Positions 39,523 to 46,638 of a stretch of DNA of 64,000 nucleotides are shown here, in pieces. The DNA comes from CAIVAT01 sp037128705 (lineage in GTDB: Bacteria > Bacteroidota > Bacteroidia > Bacteroidales > FEN-979): contig JBAXVX010000014.1 in the NCBI GenBank assembly GCA_037128705.1, forward strand, positions 1 through 64,000. Direction: 5' to 3'. Position numbers and translations under genes: made by a program. The notes beneath the pieces are model-generated. The model was not told the DNA's origin and ran no database searches. It was given only the letters and a program-made list of their open reading frames with translations. Positions within the stretch are counted from its first letter, which is position 1, and each line of letters begins with the position of its first letter.

Positions 39523-40632
39523 TCACTTTTTCAGATACTTCTGCTTAACCACGTCATAGGACTGGAAATCGCGGAATCCCCATTTGGCCAGCACGATACC
39601 ATCTTTCAAAATCAGGAGGCCCGGATTGGACCGAACCATGGTTTTCAGGACAACATCATCGGCATTGTAATAGTTAAATGCCGTTCCATTGGCCATACGG
39701 AACTGTTTTATCTCTCCAGGAAGGGAATTGGTGAGGCAAATGAAAGAGTAACCATCCGCAGCAGCCTTTTTATAGAAGGGAAGGATCTTATGAAAACCCT
39801 CCCGGTGCGCCTTGTTCAGATCATAGGCCACCAGGATGAACTGGTAATCGGGATTGTTCAGAATGGCGGAGGTGAAATCCGTCCCGTTCTGATCCTCCAC
39901 ACGCAAGGCCATACCCTGGTTTTTATTCGGATCAACGACGCGCTGGCTTTTAAAGATCCAGTTTGCAAGCCATACCGAATCATTCCAGGGGTAATCCGGC
40001 GATACATATTCCTTTTCCTCTCCCGTCAGTTTATTTTTATAGGTCACAAAAAATGTCACGGGCAGGGTCTCTTTTTTATTTACCCGGTTTCCTACCTTCC
40101 AGTCCATGAAATCGATGATCGGCAGGTGCCGGTAGCAATAAATTGACAAAGCGGAGAAAGCAACCGCAATCATCATCAACATGGAAAAATCACCCCAGGA
40201 AGGTAAAAGGCTTCTGAATTTCTTCCGCCAGATGAATATGGGCACAACAAAACCCATCAGGATGAGGTTTTTAATGAACGTTTGTATATTGGTGAGTTTC
40301 AATGCTTCACCAAAGCATCCGCAATCGGGGACAAGGTTGTATACTGCATCGAAAAAAGTCAATACCGTAAAGTAGATCATCATGGCCAATAAAGCCCAGG
40401 CCATTTTACGGATCCAGAGATTGAACAGGAGGCTGATTCCGACTGAAAATTCAAGAACACATAAAAAAATGGTCAGGTAGAGGCTGAATTGCATAAACCA
40501 GGGAATATTGAAGGCAAGGAAATAATCATCCATCATGTAAACCGTGCCCAACGGATCAATGGCCTTAACAAACCCTGAATAAATAAACACAAGTCCAACA
40601 AGAATCCGGAAAATAGTTCTTAGAATTTTCAT
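39523..40632 (-). CDS. DoxX/MauE-like membrane protein, BT_3928 type
   Basis: A 369-residue protein: four membrane helices (about 5-135) form a MauE/DoxX unit with Cys104 and Cys106 in VPDCGCFGEA, then one further helix (about 155-175) and a thioredoxin-like C-terminal domain without a CxxC pair (PGLLILKDGIVLAKWGF). The family is conserved in the Bacteroidota. A redox role is suggested by the MauE relation but unproven. The frame runs open to 41070, antisense to folP. That extension is rejected because the first membrane helix begins right after MKILRTIFRI at 40632, which has an AGAGG stretch just upstream. MERGMKIL at 40644 is possible. Confidence 0.85.
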   Translation of the reverse strand: MKILRTIFRILVGLVFIYSGFVKAIDPLGTVYMMDDYFLAFNIPWFMQFSLYLTIFLCVLEFSVGISLLFNLWIRKMAWALLAMMIYFTVLTFFDAVYNLVPDCGCFGEALKLTNIQTFIKNLILMGFVVPIFIWRKKFRSLLPSWGDFSMLMMIAVAFSALSIYCYRHLPIIDFMDWKVGNRVNKKETLPVTFFVTYKNKLTGEEKEYVSPDYPWNDSVWLANWIFKSQRVVDPNKNQGMALRVEDQNGTDFTSAILNNPDYQFILVAYDLNKAHREGFHKILPFYKKAAADGYSFICLTNSLPGEIKQFRMANGTAFNYYNADDVVLKTMVRSNPGLLILKDGIVLAKWGFRDFQSYDVVKQKYLKK

Positions 40633-40685
40633 ACCTCTTTCCATATTTCTGAGGCTAAAATTAACAATTTTCCCGGTTTTGGTTG

Positions 40686-40693
40686 TACTTTTG
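40686..40693 (+). promoter_or_regulatory. -7 box of the folP promoter
   Basis: TACTTTTG matches TAnnTTTG and lies 22 bp before the chosen folP start. Because it falls inside the longest open frame, it argues against a start at 40679. Confidence 0.55.
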
Positions 40694-40714
40694 GGCAGCA
40701 TTTTTAACAAAGAA

Positions 40715-41539
40715 ATGAACAAACTTTTTTGGGAGACTAAAGAATTGGATCTTGCAATCCCGCTGGTTATGGGGATCCTGAATATCACCCCCGATTCTTT
40801 TTTCGACGGAGGCCGGTACACAACCCTCTCCGACCAGTTGAACCATGCAGAGCAGATGATCCTCGACGGGGCTTCGATCATCGATATCGGGGCGGTTTCA
40901 ACCCGACCGGGATCAGCCGAAGTGAGCGAAACATTCGAAATTGAACGGCTGCTCCCCGCCCTGAAATCCATCCGCAAACATTTTCCCGATTGTTTCATTT
41001 CGGTTGACACGTTTCGCGCCTCCGTTGCCAGAGCGGTCATTGGAGAAGGGGCCGACATGATAAATGACATTTACGGCGGCCGGTTTGAAAAAGGAATGTT
41101 CGAAACCATGGCCGCGCTAAATGTGCCCTACATCCTCATGCACATGCAAGGCAGCCCGCAGAACATGCAGCAACATCCAGGGTACGCCGATGTGGTTGCT
41201 GAGGTCACCTATTTTTTCGAAAAACAGCTTGACCTATGCCGGGAGAAAGGGATACGGCAGGTTTTGGTTGACCCCGGGTTCGGGTTCGGGAAATCGGTTG
41301 AACATAATTTCGCTCTGCTTGAACACCTCGACGGGTTCAAATCGTTTGGAATGCCTGTTGTCGCCGGACTTTCCCGCAAATCAATGATTCACCGCGTGTT
41401 GAAGATCACTCCGGCTGAGGCCGGGAACGGCACGACCGTGCTGAATACCATTGCGCTGATGAAGGGAGCCGACATTTTAAGGGTCCATGACGTCAAAGAG
41501 GCGATGGAGGCCGTCAAACTGGTGAAACAACTCAGTTAA
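40715..41539 (+). CDS. folP: dihydropteroate synthase
   Basis: A 274-residue TIM barrel that joins p-aminobenzoate to hydroxymethyldihydropterin pyrophosphate in folate synthesis, and is the sulfonamide target. Motifs in order are MGILNITPDSFFDGG, IIDIGAVSTRPGS, SVDTFRASVA, LVDPGFGFGKSVEHN, AGLSRKSMIHRVL and ILRVHDVKEA, all intact. The start MNKLFWETKE at 40715 is preferred over the upstream GTG/ATG-like extension because the -7 box lies at 40686-40693. Divergent from the DoxX-type gene; cdaA follows after 42 bp with its own -7 box. Confidence 0.96.
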   Translation: MNKLFWETKELDLAIPLVMGILNITPDSFFDGGRYTTLSDQLNHAEQMILDGASIIDIGAVSTRPGSAEVSETFEIERLLPALKSIRKHFPDCFISVDTFRASVARAVIGEGADMINDIYGGRFEKGMFETMAALNVPYILMHMQGSPQNMQQHPGYADVVAEVTYFFEKQLDLCREKGIRQVLVDPGFGFGKSVEHNFALLEHLDGFKSFGMPVVAGLSRKSMIHRVLKITPAEAGNGTTVLNTIALMKGADILRVHDVKEAMEAVKLVKQLS

Positions 41540-41550
41540 CCGGAATTTGC

Positions 41551-41558
41551 TACCTTTG
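41551..41558 (+). promoter_or_regulatory. -7 box upstream of cdaA
   Basis: TACCTTTG matches TAnnTTTG, 23 bp before the cdaA start. It would allow expression independent of folP. Confidence 0.5.
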
Positions 41559-41581
41559 AATCCGGAAAAGTAATACCACCT

Positions 41582-42364
41582 ATGTTTCTTATTGGCCTGT
41601 TCAGTTTTCGCGTCGTCGACATCATCGATATACTTTTATTTGCAATTCTGTTATATGAAATCTATAACCTCGTAAAAGGGACAGCGGCCATCCGGATCTT
41701 TATCGGGATCATCGCGGTATATGTCATCTGGAAAGTTGTCAAAGCTTTGCAGATGCAGTTGCTTACTGAGATTCTCGGGCAATTTATCAGCGTGGGTGTT
41801 ATTGCCCTGATTGTGGTGTTCCAACCCGAAATCAGGCAGTTCCTGCTGTTGGTGGGGAATACCAGGATCATCAAAAACCAGCGAAAGCGGTTTCTCTTCT
41901 GGCGTTTTAAGATCAACAACCCCGTCAACCTGAACATTGATAAAATTGTAATGGCCTGTCAGAAAATGTCGGAAACCAAAACGGGTGCGTTGATCGTTAT
42001 CACACAGCAAAATGAACTTAATCAATACATTGCAACGGGACAGCCTGTTGATTGCAAGATCTCGGAGGTCATGCTGGAGACCATTTTCTTTAAGAACAGT
42101 CCGCTGCATGATGGCGCCGTGATCATCACAGGCGATCATATTCGCGCGGCGCGATGCATCCTTCCGGTCTCAAACAAGGAGGGCATTCCACCCTATTGCG
42201 GGCTGCGCCACCGGGCTGCAGTTGGAATTACTGAGAAATCAGATGCCATCGCCATTGTTGTCTCGGAAGAACGGGGGCGGCTTGCCTACAGTTATGAAGG
42301 CAACCTGTATGAAAACATTACACCGGCCAACCTGTCGACAGCACTGGTAAGCCTGTTCAAATAA
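41582..42364 (+). CDS. cdaA: diadenylate cyclase (c-di-AMP synthase)
   Basis: A 260-residue membrane diadenylate cyclase. Three N-terminal helices (about 10-90) precede a DAC domain with the catalytic DGA (177-179) and RHR (209-211) motifs intact. It condenses two ATP into c-di-AMP, which controls osmolyte transport and envelope homeostasis in other bacteria. It follows folP on the same strand, an arrangement common in Bacteroidota to my knowledge. No glmM or cdaR-like regulator is adjacent. Confidence 0.95.
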   Translation: MFLIGLFSFRVVDIIDILLFAILLYEIYNLVKGTAAIRIFIGIIAVYVIWKVVKALQMQLLTEILGQFISVGVIALIVVFQPEIRQFLLLVGNTRIIKNQRKRFLFWRFKINNPVNLNIDKIVMACQKMSETKTGALIVITQQNELNQYIATGQPVDCKISEVMLETIFFKNSPLHDGAVIITGDHIRAARCILPVSNKEGIPPYCGLRHRAAVGITEKSDAIAIVVSEERGRLAYSYEGNLYENITPANLSTALVSLFK

Positions 42365-42419
42365 TGAAGCGGGCATCCGCAAAGAGGATGCGTACCATCA
42401 ACCCCGGAGTTTTCGATTT

Positions 42420-42992
42420 TTACCTCTTTTTGGTCTTCTTCATCTTTGCAAGCGAATCAGCACGACGGGCACTGTCGGCTTTCGCTCTTGCTTCAAATTC
42501 CCTGACGATCATTTCGGGTGTTTTCCCCAGATTTTGGAGTGCCAGTTTGGCATCCTTTGTAAAATCATTCGATGGATATTTCTCGATGAATATCGTATAG
42601 GTCTCACGGGCTTTGTCAAGATCATGCATCAGGTTTTCATAAACAAAAGCTTTGAAGAACATGCACATCGCTGCTTTTGACTTACCGGGATAATCCTGAA
42701 TATATTGATCGAAAAACAGGAGCGCCTTTTTCCCGTCACCCGCGTTCATGGCCAGGTTGGCTGCTTTGAATAAATACCCTGCCGACAGGGAATCCTGCGG
42801 ATATTCCAGGATGAATTCCATGTAGAAGGCAACCAGGCTGTCTGATTTTTCCTTGTTAAAGCTGACAACATCGGGCGAGAAGAGATTTTTTTCCATGACA
42901 TTGATGCGGCTGACAGATTTTTCGTGCGATGGTTTGCACCCCGTCACCAATACAATTGAAATAAAGAGAAGGGTAATGATCTGATTTTTCAT
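42420..42992 (-). CDS. TPR lipoprotein (BamD/YbgF-like)
   Basis: A 190-residue lipoprotein with lipobox VTGC and Cys19, two to three TPR units (for example GYLFKAANLAMNAGDGKKALLFFDQY, 26 residues in the protein, and DLDKARETYTIFIEKYP), and a charged tail rich in Arg, Lys and Ala. The spacing of the TPRs recalls BamD and CpoB, but the protein is shorter than BamD, so an assembly-factor role is only a guess. It is the last gene of the ruvX-def-lipoprotein run. Confidence 0.75.
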   Translation of the reverse strand: MKNQIITLLFISIVLVTGCKPSHEKSVSRINVMEKNLFSPDVVSFNKEKSDSLVAFYMEFILEYPQDSLSAGYLFKAANLAMNAGDGKKALLFFDQYIQDYPGKSKAAMCMFFKAFVYENLMHDLDKARETYTIFIEKYPSNDFTKDAKLALQNLGKTPEMIVREFEARAKADSARRADSLAKMKKTKKR

Positions 42993-43036
42993 AGGGTTGA
43001 TTTTTCTGTTTTTAACCTGAGCCTGTGTGGGATATT

Positions 43037-43609
43037 CTATCTTCGACCTTTTTTAACCTGTGGAAAGAGCATTTTATACGACACCTCAACATTTCCTTTG
43101 CTGATATCAGATAGCCTTCGTTTAAGCAGCATCTTTTTCAGGGAGGGAATGCGGTCGACGAACACAATGCCCTCAATGTGATCGTATTCATGCTGAACGA
43201 CCCGTGCAATGACCCCATCGAACCGTTCATCATGTTCTACAAAATTTTCATCCAGGTACCTGATATGGATAACAGGTTTTCGCACAATGTCCTCCCTTAA
43301 CCCGGGAAAACTGAGACAGCCTTCGTTGAAAGAAAATTCCTCTCCCTCCTCTTTGTATATCTGTGCATTGATCAAAACCTTCTTAAAAAATTCCGTTTCG
43401 GGGTACTTTTCCATAAAGGCAGAGGCATCAATCACAATAAGCCGGATGGACCGGTTCACCTGGGGTGCGGCCAATCCCACACCATCTGACTGGTACATGG
43501 TTTCCCACATATTTTCTATAAACCCCTTCAAATCGGGATAATCTGAAGGAATTTCTTCCGCTACTTTTTTTAACACCGGATGTCCGTATGCAACAACTGG
43601 CAAAGTCAT
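43037..43609 (-). CDS. def: peptide deformylase
   Basis: A 190-residue metalloenzyme that removes the formyl group from nascent proteins. All three motifs are intact: GVGLAAPQ (43-50), EGCLS (96-100, metal ligand Cys98) and HEYDH (140-144, two His ligands and the catalytic Glu). A loop insertion around residues 65-95 (SAFMEKYPETEFFKK) is typical of Bacteroidota deformylases. It lies 49 bp after ruvX and 44 bp before the TPR lipoprotein, all on the minus strand. Confidence 0.96.
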   Translation of the reverse strand: MTLPVVAYGHPVLKKVAEEIPSDYPDLKGFIENMWETMYQSDGVGLAAPQVNRSIRLIVIDASAFMEKYPETEFFKKVLINAQIYKEEGEEFSFNEGCLSFPGLREDIVRKPVIHIRYLDENFVEHDERFDGVIARVVQHEYDHIEGIVFVDRIPSLKKMLLKRRLSDISKGNVEVSYKMLFPQVKKGRR

Positions 43610-43658
43610 ACAATCTTGGTTAAATGTCTACTGAATGAATAAAACGGGAAAAAATAAT

Positions 43659-44081
43659 TCATCTTCCGGAGCTCTCTTTTTCCATATAAGACTGCAGGAT
43701 GATCGTTGCACTTACCGTATCAACCAGGGCTTTATCCTGGCGCACTTTTTTCTTCATTCCTGCTTCCAGGATAGCGCGTGAAGCCATCAGCGAAGTAAAA
43801 CGTTCATCCATCCTCACCACCGGAATGGCTGGAAAAGCAGCCCTGAGCCTGTGAATAAAGGGCTCAATGAAAACTGCCGATTCCGAGACTGTATTGTTCA
43901 TCTGTTTCGGTTCTCCCACCACAAAACACTCTACCTGATTGTTTCTCAGGTAATCCGTCAGATAGTCAAGTACATCCATCGACCGTACCGTGGTCAAACC
44001 CGTGGCAATGATCTTGAGTTCATCGGTCACTGCAAGGCCGGTCCGTTTTTGTCCGTAATCAATCGCAACAATCCTGCCCAT
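43659..44081 (-). CDS. ruvX: RuvX/YqgF-type Holliday junction resolvase
   Basis: A 140-residue RNase H-fold nuclease of the YqgF family, of usual length. It has the first acidic strand IVAIDYGQKRTGLAV, the central CFVVGEPKQMNNT (where most members have GLP), the second acid in VRMDERFTS, and the last in ALVDTVSATIIL. Members act in 16S rRNA 5' processing and Holliday-junction resolution. It is the first gene of the run, with a TAGCTTTG box at 44097-44104 (minus). Confidence 0.93.
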   Translation of the reverse strand: MGRIVAIDYGQKRTGLAVTDELKIIATGLTTVRSMDVLDYLTDYLRNNQVECFVVGEPKQMNNTVSESAVFIEPFIHRLRAAFPAIPVVRMDERFTSLMASRAILEAGMKKKVRQDKALVDTVSATIILQSYMEKESSGR

Positions 44082-44096
44082 CCTTCAATTTTGGTG

Positions 44097-44104
44097 CAAA
44101 GCTA
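44097..44104 (-). promoter_or_regulatory. -7 box of the ruvX-def promoter
   Basis: TAGCTTTG followed by C on the minus strand, 15 bp upstream of ruvX. It lies back-to-back with the dapD box at 44126. Confidence 0.5.
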
Positions 44105-44125
44105 CGAAGATTTGAAATTTTTAGC

Positions 44126-44133
44126 TAATTTTG
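44126..44133 (+). promoter_or_regulatory. -7 box of the dapD promoter
   Basis: TAATTTTG matches TAnnTTTG, 25 bp upstream of dapD in a 77-bp divergent gap shared with ruvX. Confidence 0.45.
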
Positions 44134-44158
44134 GAATGCAGAAAATGTCTCCATACAC

Positions 44159-44974
44159 ATGACCAATCTTAAACAAATCATTGAATCAGCCTGGGATGAC
44201 CGCGAGTTACTGAAGGAATCCGGAACAAAGGAGGCAATTTCTGAAGTAGTTGATCAGCTTGACCAGGGCCGCCTGCGTATTGCAGATTTCAGGGAGGGGG
44301 AATGGGTTACCCATGCGTGGATCAAAAAGGCTGTGATCCTTTACTTTCCCATCCGCAAGATGGAACTGACCGAGGTGGGGCCATTTCAATTTTATGATAA
44401 AATCCCGCTGAAGACAAACTGGGATAAACTGGGTGTTCGTGTGGTGCCTCACGCGATCGCCCGCTACGGATCATTCATCGCTTCCGGGGTGGTGATGATG
44501 CCCTCCTATGTCAATATCGGGGCTTACATCGATGCGGGGACCATGGTTGATACCTGGGCCACCGTTGGCTCGTGCGCCCAGATCGGGAAGCACTGTCACC
44601 TGAGCGGGGGCGTTGGAATTGGCGGGGTGCTTGAACCGGTCCAGGCCGCGCCTGTGATCATTGAGGATCACTGTTTCCTCGGTTCCCGGAGCATCGTGGT
44701 GGAGGGGGTCCGTCTGGGCCGTGAGGTTGTGCTGGGAGCCAATGTTGTGTTAACCGGTTCTACCCGGATCATTGATGTTTCAGGTGATGCACCTGTTGAA
44801 TATAAAGGATATGTTCCTCCCCGTTCCGTGGTGATCCCCGGTACCCTTCCCAAAAAATTCCCGGCAGGTATTTACCAGGTGCCCTGTGCCCTGATCATCG
44901 GGCAGCGCAAGGAATCAACCGACATGAAAACATCATTAAACCAGGCATTACGGGACTTTGATGTGGCTGTGTAA
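44159..44974 (+). CDS. dapD: tetrahydrodipicolinate N-succinyltransferase
   Basis: A 271-residue left-handed beta-helix acyltransferase of the diaminopimelate/lysine pathway. It uses succinyl-CoA to block tetrahydrodipicolinate. An N-terminal helical domain (to about 100) is followed by hexapeptide coils (VMMPSYVNIGAYIDAGTMVD; CAQIGKHCHLSGGVGIGGV) and the CoA-binding region ending VIPGTLPKKF. With the LKR/SDH genes at 7368-10112, both making and degrading lysine are represented in this genome. The glycosyltransferase gene starts at the very next base. Confidence 0.96.
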   Translation: MTNLKQIIESAWDDRELLKESGTKEAISEVVDQLDQGRLRIADFREGEWVTHAWIKKAVILYFPIRKMELTEVGPFQFYDKIPLKTNWDKLGVRVVPHAIARYGSFIASGVVMMPSYVNIGAYIDAGTMVDTWATVGSCAQIGKHCHLSGGVGIGGVLEPVQAAPVIIEDHCFLGSRSIVVEGVRLGREVVLGANVVLTGSTRIIDVSGDAPVEYKGYVPPRSVVIPGTLPKKFPAGIYQVPCALIIGQRKESTDMKTSLNQALRDFDVAV

Positions 44975-45958
44975 ATGAAAAAAATTCTGGTAATTCAAAC
45001 GGCCTCCATCGGAGATGTTATCCTTGCTACACCGGTGCTTGAAAAATTGCACCATTACTTTCCCGGAGCAAAGATTGACCTCCTGGTAAAAAAGGGAAAC
45101 GAGACTCTATTTTCGGGCCATCCATTCCTGCATGATTTGCTTACCTGGGATAAGCAATTCCACAAATACCGCAACTTTGATAAACTGATGCACCAGGTCT
45201 GGTTCGCGAAGTATGATCTCGTCGTCAACATGCAGCGGTTCTTCCTCACGGGGTTGATGACCGGGATTTCGCGTGCCGGGATGCGCATCGGTTTCGATAA
45301 AAATCCATTGTCGTTTCTTTTCACACACAAGATCAATCATAAGTTCGGGAAGGGAATTCATGAAATCGAGCGGAACCTGGTCCTCATCAGCGCGATGACC
45401 GACAATGAAAGGACGATGCCACGGATCTATCCGGGTCCCTCCGATTTCAACCACGTGGCCGCATTCAAGACCGGCTTGTATTATACCCTTTCACCTGCAT
45501 CACTTTGGTTCACAAAGCAGTTCCCGGCAGAAAAGTGGGTCGGATTGGCAAAGCTTATCTCCCGGGATGCAGCCGTTTACCTCCTTGGTTCCCCCGGCGA
45601 CGTCTCCCTTTGTGATGAAATAATCAGGCAGGCGAACCATCCGGCCATGAAAAACCTTGCAGGCAAACTTACCTTCCTGCAATCGGCCGCCCTGATGAAG
45701 GATGCACGGATGAATTTCACAAACGATTCAGCCCCGATGCACCTGGCTTCGGCTGTCAATGCGCCTGTCACCGCCATCTATTGTTCCACCATCCCCGGTT
45801 TCGGATTCGGACCTCTTTCAGACATTTCCCGGGTTGTGGAGATCACAGAAAAACTGCCTTGCCGGCCATGCGGACTCCATGGATACAGGTCATGCCCGGA
45901 AAAACATTTCAGGTGTGCCATGGGGATCACTAACGATCAGCTCGCCGCGTTTTTGTAG
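44975..45958 (+). CDS. glycosyltransferase family 9 (heptosyltransferase-like)
   Basis: A 327-residue GT-B fold enzyme of the ADP-heptose:LPS transferase family. It has an N-terminal phosphate-loop region KILVIQTASIGDVILATP (with the conserved Asp), a central KQFPAEKWVGLAKLI, and the donor-site motif NDSAPMHLASAVNAPV. It probably adds a sugar to lipopolysaccharide core. The C-terminal cysteines in CRPCGLHGYRSCPEKHFRC are usual in this family. Its ATG directly abuts the dapD stop, so the two are likely one transcript. Confidence 0.9.
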   Translation: MKKILVIQTASIGDVILATPVLEKLHHYFPGAKIDLLVKKGNETLFSGHPFLHDLLTWDKQFHKYRNFDKLMHQVWFAKYDLVVNMQRFFLTGLMTGISRAGMRIGFDKNPLSFLFTHKINHKFGKGIHEIERNLVLISAMTDNERTMPRIYPGPSDFNHVAAFKTGLYYTLSPASLWFTKQFPAEKWVGLAKLISRDAAVYLLGSPGDVSLCDEIIRQANHPAMKNLAGKLTFLQSAALMKDARMNFTNDSAPMHLASAVNAPVTAIYCSTIPGFGFGPLSDISRVVEITEKLPCRPCGLHGYRSCPEKHFRCAMGITNDQLAAFL

Positions 45959-46007
45959 CAAAATTTCCTGTTTTTTGAACTCCTGCCATCCATGGGCAAT
46001 TTGTCAC

Positions 46008-46015
46008 TACCTTTG
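46008..46015 (+). promoter_or_regulatory. -7 box of the tsaC promoter
   Basis: TACCTTTG followed by C, 33 bp upstream of the tsaC start. Confidence 0.5.
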
Positions 46016-46048
46016 CACGTTATTTTGCAGACTGGTTTTTATTAATGT

Positions 46049-46621
46049 ATGTCAATAACAGAGAAGGAAATACTGCTTTGTATCAACGTTTTGGCCGGAG
46101 GAGGAACGTTGTTGTATCCAACCGACACCATCTGGGGTATTGGGTGTGATGCAACGAATCCCGTGGCCATCGACAAGGTATATCGCTTGAAAAGAAAGAT
46201 TGAAAGGAAAAACCTGATCATTCTGCTCGATGAAGCGGAAAGAATCGGGGATTATGTCTCCGTGGTCCCCGACATTGCATGGGGTCTTCTTAAAAGTGTT
46301 GACACCCCGCTCACTATCATCTATCCTGATGCGAAAAACCTTGCTGCAAATGTGATTGCCGATGATGGTTCCATTGCCATCCGCGTTGTTGGAAATGATT
46401 TTTGCAGGAGCCTGATCAGGAAATTTGGGAAACCCATCGTATCCACCTCCGCAAATATTTCAGGTCATCAGCCTCCCAGGGAATTTAAAGATATTGACAA
46501 CGAAATCATTGAAGGGGTCGATCATGTAGTTGATGAATCGCTTGATCAGCTTCAGCAGGTCAAGGCCTCCAGAATCATCAAACTTTTTCTGAATGGAGAA
46601 TTCAGAATTATCCGTCATTAA
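46049..46621 (+). CDS. tsaC: L-threonylcarbamoyladenylate synthase (YrdC/Sua5 type)
   Basis: A 190-residue YrdC-fold enzyme without the extra Sua5 domain. It has the substrate loop GGGTLLYPTDTIWGIGCDA, KRKIERKNLIILL, a segment SIAIRVVGNDFC, and the nucleotide site PIVSTSANISGHQPP. It makes threonylcarbamoyl-AMP from threonine, bicarbonate and ATP for the t6A37 modification of tRNA. The next gene starts 17 bp downstream with a TTG codon. Confidence 0.93.
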   Translation: MSITEKEILLCINVLAGGGTLLYPTDTIWGIGCDATNPVAIDKVYRLKRKIERKNLIILLDEAERIGDYVSVVPDIAWGLLKSVDTPLTIIYPDAKNLAANVIADDGSIAIRVVGNDFCRSLIRKFGKPIVSTSANISGHQPPREFKDIDNEIIEGVDHVVDESLDQLQQVKASRIIKLFLNGEFRIIRH

Positions 46622-46638
46622 CTTTACATTGAAATCCC

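Noticed and set aside
40679..40714. Upstream start for folP
   Set aside because: The TACTTTTG promoter box lies inside this stretch, so it would not be transcribed.
40633..41070. N-terminal extension of the DoxX-type protein to 515 residues
   Set aside because: The extra residues are antisense to folP, low in hydrophobic pattern, and precede a proper membrane-helix start at 40632.
42373..42391. GCATCC/GGATGC hairpin as a terminator after cdaA
   Set aside because: Only 6 bp of stem and no T tract.
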